From Myxococcota bacterium (GTDB taxonomy: Bacteria; Myxococcota_A; UBA9160; PR03), in contig JASJBO010000416.1 of NCBI GenBank assembly GCA_030066475.1, positions 1 through 6,008 of the forward strand: a DNA stretch of 6,008 bases, written 5' to 3'. Shown here piece after piece: positions 1 to 5,909 of this stretch; position 1 is the first letter of the stretch; every line of letters starts with the position of its first letter. Made by a program: the position numbers and the translations under genes. Under the pieces are notes generated by a model. The model had not been told where the DNA came from and made no database searches. It saw only the letters and a list, made by a program, of their open reading frames with translations.

Positions 1-590
1 GAGGCGCTCTCGAACGCGGCGGCCAGAGCACCCGGCTCCTGGACCACGCGGATGCCGCGCCCGCCGCCACCGGCGGAGGCCTTCACCAGCAGCGGGAAGC
101 CGATCTCGGCGGCCGCGCGCTCGGCCGCCTCGACGTCGTCCAGTGCGCCGCCGCTCCACGGCAGCACGGGGACGTCGGCCGCCTCGGCCAGGCGCTTGGC
201 CTCGATCTTGTCGCCCAGCGCGCGCATCACCTCGGCCGGCGGGCCCAGGAAGGCCAGGCCTTCGGCGCGCACCCGTTCGGCGAAGTCGGCGTCCTCGGCG
301 ACGAAGCCCCAGCCGGGCCAGACCGCGTCGGCCTCGGCCTCGCGCAGCGCGGCCAGCAGGCCCGCGTGGTCGAGATAGGCCGCCACCGCGCCCGACGGCG
401 CGTCGAGGCACAGCGCGTGGTCGGCCTGGCGCACGAACGGCGCGTCGCGATCCGCGTCGGTGTAGAGCGCGATGCAGGCCGGCTCGCCGCCTTCGAGCGC
501 GCGCAGCGACTTCACCGCGCGCACGCAGCGCAGCGCGGCCTCGCCGCGGTTCGCGATCGCGAGGCGCCGGATCGGGCGGCGCTCAGCCAC
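1..590 (-). CDS. Biotin carboxylase (N-terminal part), acetyl/acyl-CoA carboxylase; partial, runs off left edge
   Basis: This is the amino-terminal 196 codons of a biotin carboxylase; the frame is open with no stop through base 1, so the C-terminal part lies outside the window. The family carboxylates biotin with ATP and bicarbonate, the first half-reaction of acetyl- or propionyl-CoA carboxylase, which would supply malonyl-type extender units. Visible: the N-terminal IANRGEAALR (12-21), WPGWGFVAED (91-100), LGDKIEAK (125-132) with the ATP-site lysine K128, LPWSGG (143-148), LLVKASAGGGGRGIRVV (167-183) with K170 and the glycine-rich ATP-grasp loop. The GTG start at 588-590 follows a GAGG ribosome site at 597-600 with a 6-base spacing, and it overlaps the stop of the upstream transferase gene by 8 bases. 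WPGWG and PWSGG resemble eukaryotic-type multidomain carboxylases more than AccC (PGYGF). Family confident; substrate and full architecture unknown. Confidence 0.93.
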   Translation of the reverse strand, partial: MAERRPIRRLAIANRGEAALRCVRAVKSLRALEGGEPACIALYTDADRDAPFVRQADHALCLDAPSGAVAAYLDHAGLLAALREAEADAVWPGWGFVAEDADFAERVRAEGLAFLGPPAEVMRALGDKIEAKRLAEAADVPVLPWSGGALDDVEAAERAAAEIGFPLLVKASAGGGGRGIRVVQEPGALAAAFESA

Positions 591-1170
591 GGACGGCCTC
601 GCCGGGCAGCAGTGCGCAGGCCACGAAGCGCCCGTGGTGAGAGAGCGAGAGCCACAGCGGCAGCGGGCGCCCGCGCCTCAGTGCGACCGGGGCGCGACCG
701 TCGCGCGCGAAGTCGATCTCGTCCGGCTCGACGCCGAGCCAGGCGCCGATGCGCGTCCGCGCCAGCGCGCGGGCGGCACGCGACGGGGAGTCGTCACCGC
801 CCGCCAGGCTCGCGATCCAGCCCTGGGCGGAGCGCGCCTCGGCCGTGGCGACCGCGTGGATCCGTTCGGCGTCGGCGCGCACCTGCACGCGGAAGCGGCG
901 CCCCGCGGCCGTCACGCGACCGCACGCGAGGTCCACCGCGAAGCGGCCGGGCGACCACACGAGCCCCGGATCGAGCCGGCGCCCCGCCTTGTAGGCACTC
1001 TCCTTGGCGGCCCACAGCGCCCAGCGCAGGCCCGCGCGCGCCCGCGGGTCGCGCTGCGCGGCGAGTGCCGCGCGCTCGGCGCTCGTGAACGCGCGCGCGT
1101 CGAAGCGCCCGTGCTGCGCGCCGGGCCGGGTCTCGGGGTCGCGCAGGTCGACGACGTCGTTACCGAGCAT
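583..1170 (-). CDS. 4'-phosphopantetheinyl transferase superfamily protein
   Basis: A 195-residue protein predicted to move the 4'-phosphopantetheine arm from CoA onto the conserved serine of a carrier protein, most simply the ACP encoded two genes upstream. Visible motifs: GNDVVDL (3-9) with the probable metal-binding D5, FTSAER (28-33), WAAKESAYK (53-61) with E57 and K61, and a C-terminal SLSHHGRFVACAL (175-187). This motif order is that of AcpS, but the chain is some 70 residues longer than AcpS (about 126) and shorter than Sfp-type enzymes (about 225). Residues 131-161 (RAARALARTRIGAWLGV onward) look like the first half of an Sfp-type enzyme, so the halves appear swapped. The ATG at 1168-1170 has a strong GAGG site and overlaps the end of the acyltransferase gene by 11 bases; the stop lies inside the carboxylase start. 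Family confident; carrier partner inferred from context. Confidence 0.92.
   Translation of the reverse strand: MLGNDVVDLRDPETRPGAQHGRFDARAFTSAERAALAAQRDPRARAGLRWALWAAKESAYKAGRRLDPGLVWSPGRFAVDLACGRVTAAGRRFRVQVRADAERIHAVATAEARSAQGWIASLAGGDDSPSRAARALARTRIGAWLGVEPDEIDFARDGRAPVALRRGRPLPLWLSLSHHGRFVACALLPGEAVRG
597..600 (-). promoter_or_regulatory. Ribosome binding site of the biotin carboxylase gene
   Basis: GAGG on the minus strand, 6 bases before the GTG at 590 and lying inside the end of the transferase gene. It selects this GTG as the carboxylase start. Confidence 0.55.
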
Positions 1171-1885
1171 CGAGCACCTCGCGCTCGAGCGCCGCGAGCC
1201 GCGTCACGATCTGGTCGACCACCTCGACCGAGCCGCGCAGGCCGCGCCGCTCGCTCTTCGGCTCGAGCCAGTCGATGCGCGCCCGGAAGCGCTCGCCCCG
1301 ACGCGGCAGCGCCGAGTGACCGGTCTGGTGCTCCCCGCGCAGGTACACGCAGAGCACCCGGCACCCGGGTACGGCTCGGACCACGCGGCCCACCCCCCAC
1401 GCGGGCGCCTCGGTCTCGACGCGCCCGCTGCGACTGCGCCGGCCCTCCGGGAAGATCAGCACCACGTCGCCCCGGGACAGTAGCGCGGTCACCCGCCCCA
1501 GGACGCGCGCGGTGTCGGCCCGCTTGCCGCCGCGGCGCAGCGGCAGGCACTTGAGCAGCCAGGCCCCCGCCGCGCGCAGCGGCCCGGCCGCGAACAGGGT
1601 CTGCTCGGGCGTGTTCCACGGCAGCGAGGCCAGATCGCGCAGGTAGAACCCCGGCGACCCGAGCGCCCAGGCGATGATCGCGGAGTCGATCATCGTCAGG
1701 TGGTTGGCGCAGATCAGCAGCGGCGCCTCGCTCTCGCGCCGCGCGCGCGCGTACGCCCGGCGCAGGGCGTCCCGGTCTTCCACCCGGACGCCCCAGCCGA
1801 AGCGCAGCGCCGCCGCCAGCAGCGGCAGCACCAGCGGCGCCATCGCGTGTGCGAAGGCGCGTTGGCGGCGCAGGACGCGGTCCAC
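1160..1885 (-). CDS. PlsC-type 1-acylglycerol-phosphate/lysophospholipid acyltransferase family protein
   Basis: A 241-residue member of the LPLAT/PlsC acyltransferase family, which transfers acyl groups from acyl-ACP or acyl-CoA to a hydroxyl of a lipid acceptor at the inner face of the membrane. Visible: the catalytic HX4D in ANHLTMID (60-67, H62 and D67), LPLRRG (114-119), and the FPEGRRSRSG block (145-154) with E147. A hydrophobic N-terminal stretch (about 15-31) could lie in or on the membrane. The GTG start at 1883-1885 is 13 bases after the ACP stop without a clear ribosome site; an in-frame ATG at 1841-1843 (codon 15) is an alternative start. The gene overlaps the next one by 11 bases. 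Its place directly behind the ACP suggests it offloads the chain made by this operon into a lipid, but the acceptor is not visible in the sequence and a lysophosphatidate acyltransferase role is only one option. Confidence 0.9.
   Translation of the reverse strand: MDRVLRRQRAFAHAMAPLVLPLLAAALRFGWGVRVEDRDALRRAYARARRESEAPLLICANHLTMIDSAIIAWALGSPGFYLRDLASLPWNTPEQTLFAAGPLRAAGAWLLKCLPLRRGGKRADTARVLGRVTALLSRGDVVLIFPEGRRSRSGRVETEAPAWGVGRVVRAVPGCRVLCVYLRGEHQTGHSALPRRGERFRARIDWLEPKSERRGLRGSVEVVDQIVTRLAALEREVLDAR
1175..1180 (-). promoter_or_regulatory. Ribosome binding site of the phosphopantetheinyl transferase gene
   Basis: GAGGTG on the minus strand, inside the end of the acyltransferase gene, with 4-6 bases to the ATG at 1170. 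It supports that ATG as the start and allows partly independent translation. Confidence 0.6.
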
Positions 1886-1898
1886 GCGGGGCCCGGCG

Positions 1899-2147
1899 TC
1901 AGCCCAGCTTGGCGGCGATCAGGCCGACCGCGTCGCCCACGGTCTCGACCGCGTCGACGTCGTCGTCCGCGATCTCGATGTCGAAGGCGTCCTCGAACTC
2001 GAGCACCACGTCCACGAGGCGCGCCGAGTTGACCTCGAGGTCGTCGAGGATGTTGGTGGTGGGCGCGATCGACGCGAGCGCGCTCGCGTTCTTCACGTAG
2101 GGCGTGAGGATCTTGATCACGCGCTCCTGGATCTCGCTCTGGTCCAT
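1899..2147 (-). CDS. Acyl carrier protein (phosphopantetheine-binding)
   Basis: An acidic 82-residue carrier protein of typical ACP length that would hold the growing acyl chain on a phosphopantetheine arm. The attachment serine is most likely S41 within DDLEVNSARLVDVVLEFED (35-53), followed by the acidic helix that contacts partner enzymes and by DIEIADDDVD (55-64). The housekeeping DSL at this site is NSA here, so the gene is probably not the primary acpP. The ATG at 2145-2147 is preceded by AGAGGAGA at 2154-2161 with about 7 bases spacing, the best ribosome site in the window. It lies 17 bases after the KAS II stop and 13 bases before the acyltransferase. The independent, strong site fits the need for more carrier than enzyme. 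It is low in lysine apart from the N-terminal helix region, as usual for ACPs. Family confident; partners inferred. Confidence 0.93.
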   Translation of the reverse strand: MDQSEIQERVIKILTPYVKNASALASIAPTTNILDDLEVNSARLVDVVLEFEDAFDIEIADDDVDAVETVGDAVGLIAAKLG

Positions 2148-2153
2148 CGTTCG

Positions 2154-2161
2154 TCTCCTCT
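2154..2161 (-). promoter_or_regulatory. Strong ribosome binding site of the ACP gene
   Basis: On the minus strand this reads AGAGGAGA, about 7 bases before the ACP ATG, in the 17-base gap after the KAS II stop. It is the only junction among the first five genes with its own gap and a near-consensus site, and it fixes the ACP start. Confidence 0.8.
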
Positions 2162-2164
2162 CGT

Positions 2165-3445
2165 TCAGGCGCCGCCGAGGCGGCGGAACAGCACACAGGC
2201 GTTGACGTCTCCGAAGCCGAAGCCGGCCTTCGCGATCACCTCGAGGTCGGGGAGATCGCGCGTCTCGCGCGGGATCGAGCGGTCGTGGCCCGCGACGTCG
2301 GGATGGAGCGGGTCGCAGTGCAGCGAGGGGTGGACGAAGCGGCCGCGCAGCATCAGCACGCTGGCCACCGCCTCGATGGCGCCGGCGGCCCCGAGCGCGT
2401 GGCCGATCAGCGACTTGGTCGCGGTGATCGGCGGCAGTGCGCCCGGTGCGCAGCCGAGCGCGTCGGCCCAGGCACGCACCTCGCCGGGGTCGGCACCGGT
2501 GCCGGTCAGGTGGCCGTCGATCGCCCCCACCTCGTCGGGCAACACGTTCGCGTCGGCCAGCGCCGCACGGATGCAGCGGCGCACGCCGGCCGGGCTCGGC
2601 GCCGTCATGCTGCCGCCGCCGCGCTGGCCGCCCGAGCAGACCTCGGCGCCCACCACCTCGGCGAGGATCGGCGCGCCGCGCTCGAGCGCGCTCTCGAGCG
2701 ACTCGAGCAGCAGCACGCCGGCGCCCGCCGCCGGCACGAAGCCGCCCGCGTCGGCGGCCAGCGGCCGCGAGGCGCGCTCGGGCGTGTCGTTGGAGTCGCG
2801 GCACAGCACGCGCATCGCGTCGAAGCCGGCCCACACGTAGTGGCTGGCGCCCTCGGCGCCGCCGCACAGCATCCGGCTGGCGCGCCCGGAGCGGATCCGC
2901 TCGAGGCCCAGCGCGATCGCCTCGAGCCCGGTGCTGCAGGCGCTCGAGTTGGTGGTGACCTGGTTGCCGAGCGCCAGCAGCCCGCCCACGCGCGCCGACA
3001 CCCCGCTCGCCATCACCTGCTCGACGGCGGTGCTGCCCAGGCGCCGCGCCCGGCCCGCGTCGGTGAGCGGCACCACGCGCTCGCCGATCGTGTCCATGCC
3101 GCCGATCCCGGTGCCGAGCACCGCGCCGCTGTGCGGGTCGCACTCGGCGTCGCGCTCGGGCACGGCGAGGCCCGCCGACTGCCAGGCCTCGAGCGCGGCC
3201 AGCGCGGCGTAGCGGTGGCTCGTGTTCATCGCGCGCAGCAGCTCTTCGTCGAAGCGCTCGGCCGCGAGCGCCTCGACGCCCTCGGGCACGCCCGCCACGC
3301 GGCAGGCGAGGCCGGCCTCGGCCATCGCCTGGTTGGCGCGCAGACCGGAGTGCCCCTTGCGCAGCGCCAGCGCGAAGCCGGGCACGTCGTTCGCGTTGGG
3401 CGCCACCACGCCCAGCCCGGTGATCACGACCCGCACGGCGCTCAC
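2165..3445 (-). CDS. Beta-ketoacyl-ACP synthase, KAS I/II (FabF) type
   Basis: A 426-residue thiolase-fold condensing enzyme, close to the usual 410-425 of FabF, which joins a malonyl-ACP unit to acyl-ACP and so elongates the chain. The N-terminus VRVVITGLGVVAPNAND (4-20) is typical. Catalytic residues are all present: C170 in NSSACSTG (166-173), H312 in DGHLTGTGADPGEV (310-323), K344 and H349 in TKSLIGHALGAAGA (343-356), and the C-terminal GFGFGDVNACVLF. It is therefore an active synthase and not a chain-length factor, which lacks the cysteine. Position 313 is leucine where most KAS enzymes have glycine (HGTxT). The GTG start at 3443-3445 overlaps the dehydratase stop as GTGA and is preceded by GGTGA about 7 bases upstream. 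It is followed after 17 bases by the ACP. Family and activity confident; chain-length preference cannot be read. Confidence 0.95.
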   Translation of the reverse strand: MSAVRVVITGLGVVAPNANDVPGFALALRKGHSGLRANQAMAEAGLACRVAGVPEGVEALAAERFDEELLRAMNTSHRYAALAALEAWQSAGLAVPERDAECDPHSGAVLGTGIGGMDTIGERVVPLTDAGRARRLGSTAVEQVMASGVSARVGGLLALGNQVTTNSSACSTGLEAIALGLERIRSGRASRMLCGGAEGASHYVWAGFDAMRVLCRDSNDTPERASRPLAADAGGFVPAAGAGVLLLESLESALERGAPILAEVVGAEVCSGGQRGGGSMTAPSPAGVRRCIRAALADANVLPDEVGAIDGHLTGTGADPGEVRAWADALGCAPGALPPITATKSLIGHALGAAGAIEAVASVLMLRGRFVHPSLHCDPLHPDVAGHDRSIPRETRDLPDLEVIAKAGFGFGDVNACVLFRRLGGA

Positions 3446-3918
3446 GGCGGCGTCACCGCCATGCCCGAGAGCGTGCCGTCGCAGACGAGCTCGCCGCTCT
3501 CGCGACGCATCTCGACGCGCGCGCGGATCTTGCGGCGCCGGAAGAACTCGAGCCGGCCCTCCACCAGCACCCGCTCGCCCGGCTCGACCAGGCCGGAGAA
3601 CTCGATGTTCGCGTCGGTGAACACCGTGAGCGTGTCGCCGAGCGCGCCGTCGTCCTCGGCGAGCAGCCGCTGGATCGCCAGCGTCACGAGACCGCCCTGC
3701 GCCATCGCCTCCACCAGGATCACGCCGGGGGTCACCGGGCGGCCGGGGAAGTGGCCGCGGTAGAACGCGGCGTCGGGGCGGAAGCGCACGGCGCTGAGCA
3801 CCCGCTCGGGCTCGAGCTCGAGGATCTCGTCGACGAAGCGGAACGGCTCGCGCTGCGGGATCGCAGCGAGCACCCGCTCGCGCAGCGCCAGGCCGGGGTC
3901 GGCGAGCGCCTCGCTCAC
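3442..3918 (-). CDS. FabZ-like 3-hydroxyacyl-ACP dehydratase (single hotdog domain)
   Basis: A 158-residue hotdog-fold protein, close to FabZ in length (about 145-155). FabZ enzymes dehydrate 3-hydroxyacyl-ACP to trans-2-enoyl-ACP. The core motif YRGHFPGRPVTPGVILVEAM (53-72) carries the catalytic histidine H56 and glutamate E70 with the expected spacing, followed by AQ (73-74). Near the N-terminus the usual LPHRxPF is IPQREPF (20-26), a change away from the catalytic pair. The downstream VLVEGRLEFFRRRKIRARVE region is the central-sheet part of the fold. The GTG start at 3916-3918 overlaps the KAS III stop as GTGA; the stop overlaps the KAS II start the same way. Sitting between the two synthases, it fits the dehydration step of the same pathway. 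An acyl-ACP thioesterase of the hotdog superfamily is less likely given the intact FabZ motif. Confidence 0.9.
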   Translation of the reverse strand: MSEALADPGLALRERVLAAIPQREPFRFVDEILELEPERVLSAVRFRPDAAFYRGHFPGRPVTPGVILVEAMAQGGLVTLAIQRLLAEDDGALGDTLTVFTDANIEFSGLVEPGERVLVEGRLEFFRRRKIRARVEMRRESGELVCDGTLSGMAVTPP

Positions 3919-4910
3919 GGCGCGTCCCCGAAGCGCAGCAGGTAGCTCGACCAGGTGAGCCCGGCGCCCACGCCCGCCACGGCCACGTCGTCGTCGGGGC
4001 GCCACTTCTCCCAGGCCATCGAGAGCACCGAGGCGGAGCTGGCGGCGCCGGTGTTGCCGTACCACTCGACGTTGTGGTGGTGGCGCTCGGGCGCCACCTC
4101 GGCCTGGGCGCAGGCCGACTCGAGCATGCGCAGGTTGGCCTGGTGCCCGACGAAGTGGAAGCGGCGCTCGGGTTCGCCGAAGCGCGCGCGCAGCGTGAGC
4201 ACGCACTGCGCCATGCGCCGGATGCCGAAGCTCTGCACCGTGCGCCCCTGCTGGTGGAAGTGACCGGTGCGCGGCACCACCACCTTGTCGCGCCCGGCCG
4301 GGCTCGAGTCGAGCGTGGTCTCGAGCACCCGAGCGCGGCCCGGGTGGCGCGGCGACACCACCGCGGCGGCGGCGCCGTCGCCCCACAGCACGGCCGCGGC
4401 GCGGTCGTCGTAGTCCACCGTCTTGGTGAGTGCGTCCACCGCCACCAGCAACACCCAGTCGGGCAGCATCTCGGGGCGCATCGCGGCGAGCAGGTGCAGC
4501 TGCACGTAGAAGCTGGTGCACGCGGAGCCCACGTCGAACGCCGGCACCTCGACACCGAGCGCATGGGCCACGTTGGCGGCCTCCGCGGGCGTGACCGTGT
4601 CGGGGGCCGAGCCGCCGGCGATCACCATGCCGACGTCGGCGGCTGCGACGCCGGCGCGTCGCAGCGCCTGCGCGGCGGCGCGGCGTCCCAGCTCGGCGTT
4701 GCTGGGCGCCGCCAGCTCGAGCGCGACGCGCGGGTCGCGGTTGCGGGTGTCGCGCACGTAGTCGAGCGGCAGCACGGTGCGCCGCGAGCGGATCCCGGTG
4801 CGCTCGACGATCCACGCGTCGCTGGTCCCGATGTCGAGCTCTTCGAGGAAGCGGTTGCTGAGCTCGTTGTCGGGGTGCGCGTGGCCGAGGCCGTGGACCT
4901 GCAGCGTCAC
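3915..4910 (-). CDS. Beta-ketoacyl-ACP synthase III (FabH) type
   Basis: A 331-residue condensing enzyme of FabH type (usual length about 315-335), which starts chains by condensing an acyl-CoA primer with malonyl-ACP. The catalytic triad is complete: C131 in FDVGSACTSF (125-134), H256 in VGHQANLRML (254-263), N286 in YGNTGAASS (284-292). The usual P of PHQAN is G here. The N-terminal WIVERTGIRSRR (33-44) is typical, and it is followed by LPLDYVRDTRNRDPR (47-61), longer than in E. coli FabH. The GTG start at 4908-4910 overlaps the reductase stop as GTGA; a much longer upstream extension of the same frame reads through the reductase gene and is not protein-like. Primer choice (acetyl, branched, or a longer acyl or aryl group) cannot be told from sequence. 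A homologous secondary-metabolite acyltransferase (CerJ/ChlB3 type) is less likely beside a full set of elongation genes. Confidence 0.93.
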   Translation of the reverse strand: MTLQVHGLGHAHPDNELSNRFLEELDIGTSDAWIVERTGIRSRRTVLPLDYVRDTRNRDPRVALELAAPSNAELGRRAAAQALRRAGVAAADVGMVIAGGSAPDTVTPAEAANVAHALGVEVPAFDVGSACTSFYVQLHLLAAMRPEMLPDWVLLVAVDALTKTVDYDDRAAAVLWGDGAAAAVVSPRHPGRARVLETTLDSSPAGRDKVVVPRTGHFHQQGRTVQSFGIRRMAQCVLTLRARFGEPERRFHFVGHQANLRMLESACAQAEVAPERHHHNVEWYGNTGAASSASVLSMAWEKWRPDDDVAVAGVGAGLTWSSYLLRFGDAP

Positions 4911-5848
4911 GCGAGCAGCCCCGACACGTGCTCGCCGCCGTCGACGCGCAGGATCGTCCCGTTGATCCAGGCCGCCTCGGGCCGCGCCAGCAGGTAGATG
5001 GCGTTGGCGACGTCGCGCGGCGTGGTGAGGCGCGCGAACGGGTTGCGGCGGCGTGCGTTGGCGAGCAGCTGCGGCGCCCCGGGAATCGCCCGCAGCGCGG
5101 GCGTGTCGGTGACGCCGGCCTGGAGCACGTTGGCGCGCACGCCGTGGGGCGCCAGCTCGACCGCCATCGAGCGGGCCAGCGACTCGAGCGCGACCTTCGC
5201 CGCGGCCACCGCCGCGTAGCCCTTCCACGCCAGCGTGTTGCCCTCGCTGGTCAGGCCCAGCACGCGGGCGTCGTCGGTGAACAGACCGCGCCCGAGCAGC
5301 GCCTGGGTCCACCCGAGCCAGCTCGTGCCCATCGCGTGGATCGTGCGCGCCAGGTCCTCTTCGTCGAGCAGACGGGGCGGGTAGTGCGGCGGGCTCGCCA
5401 GCGGCAGCAGCTCGTCGGCGCCGTCGGCGAGCAGCGCGTCGGCCTCGCGCCGGAGGTCCGCGGCGTCCACGCCCAGCCGGCTGGCGAGCTCGTCGGTGCC
5501 GCGCCGGGGCGCCGGCCGCTCCGGTGCCACGAGCTTCAGGTTCCCGAACGCGATCGAGTGCAGCAGCACCCGCACGCGGCCATCGGGGCCCAGCTCGACC
5601 GCCAGCTCGTCGAGGATCTCGTCGCGGACCCCGGCGTCGAGGGCATCGCGGTTCCAGGTGCGCACCTCGACGCCCTGATCGCGGAGCTTGTCGAACTCGG
5701 GCTCGATGCGCGCCAGCGCGCCGCGCCGGTCGCGGTGCACGAGCGCCAGGTTCATGCCGGCCTCGGCCAGGCGATCGGCTGCCGCCAGCCCGAAGCCGCT
5801 CGAGCCGCCCAGGATCAGCGCCCAGCGCCCGCGGAGCGCTCCGTCCAT
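4907..5848 (-). CDS. SDR-family oxidoreductase, probable enoyl-ACP reductase (FabI/FabL-like)
   Basis: A 313-residue short-chain dehydrogenase/reductase fold protein, likely to reduce trans-2-enoyl-ACP with NAD(P)H. Visible: the nucleotide-binding GGSSGFG (14-20), LLHSIAFGN (95-103) resembling the HSI segment of FabI, and the catalytic GYAAVAAAKVALESLARSMA (210-229) with Y211 and K218. The Y-x6-K spacing is that of enoyl-ACP reductases, whereas ordinary SDRs including FabG have Y-x3-K. The tail (PFARLTTPRDVANAIYLL, then INGTILRVDGG) aligns by eye with FabL and FabI. About 60 residues (105-170) appear inserted compared with the usual 250-260. The ATG at 5846-5848 follows a purine-rich AGGGGGTGAGGGG, and an in-frame stop at 5894-5896 with no start codon between makes the start firm. 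It is the first gene of the operon. SDR fold certain; enoyl reductase likely; a ketoreductase is the main alternative. Confidence 0.85.
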   Translation of the reverse strand: MDGALRGRWALILGGSSGFGLAAADRLAEAGMNLALVHRDRRGALARIEPEFDKLRDQGVEVRTWNRDALDAGVRDEILDELAVELGPDGRVRVLLHSIAFGNLKLVAPERPAPRRGTDELASRLGVDAADLRREADALLADGADELLPLASPPHYPPRLLDEEDLARTIHAMGTSWLGWTQALLGRGLFTDDARVLGLTSEGNTLAWKGYAAVAAAKVALESLARSMAVELAPHGVRANVLQAGVTDTPALRAIPGAPQLLANARRRNPFARLTTPRDVANAIYLLARPEAAWINGTILRVDGGEHVSGLLA

Positions 5849-5870
5849 CCCCTCACCCCCTGTGCAGCAC

Positions 5871-5897
5871 CTGACTACTAGTCGGACTGGTAGTCAG
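5871..5897. promoter_or_regulatory. 27-bp near-perfect palindrome, probable operator of the operon
   Basis: The outer arms CTGACTAC (5871-5878) and GTAGTCAG (5890-5897) match exactly. The inner bases extend the symmetry to 13 bp per arm around a single centre base (5884), with one mismatched pair (5879/5889). Each half also holds a smaller 11-bp dyad: GACTACTAGTC (5873-5883, itself a perfect palindrome) and GACTGGTAGTC (5885-5895), side by side with one base between. The site ends 22 bases before the first ATG of the operon. Its AT content is higher than the coding sequence around it, and there is no T-run, so a protein-binding operator is likelier than a terminator. The size and symmetry suit a TetR-type dimer or pair of dimers; the regulator is not in the window. 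Confidence 0.65.
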
Positions 5898-5909
5898 AAA
5901 CTGGAGCGG

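Noticed and set aside
472..1554. Long open frame on the plus strand (360 codons), opposite the transferase and acyltransferase genes
   Set aside because: Low-complexity Arg/Ala/Pro composition, no domain seen, and both opposite genes are well supported.
2285..3763. Long open frame on the plus strand (492 codons), opposite KAS II and the dehydratase
   Set aside because: It is rich in Arg, Ala, His and Gly without recognisable motifs, and it lies antisense to genes with complete catalytic motifs. Such frames are expected in high-GC DNA.
3446..4564. Fusion of an extra N-terminal domain to KAS II (frame open from 4564)
   Set aside because: The upstream part is antisense-like low-complexity sequence in the wrong frame of KAS III and the dehydratase. 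KAS II begins at the usual VRVVITGLG just after the GTG at 3445.
4911..5312. N-terminal extension of the KAS III frame upstream of the GTG at 4910
   Set aside because: The extension overlaps the reductase gene in another frame and is Arg/Gly-rich, unlike a folded domain. The GTGA overlap and the FabH-like N-terminus fit the shorter start.
5871..5897. The palindrome as an intrinsic terminator
   Set aside because: No T-run follows on either strand and it lies only 22 bases before the first start codon of the operon, where an operator is more plausible.
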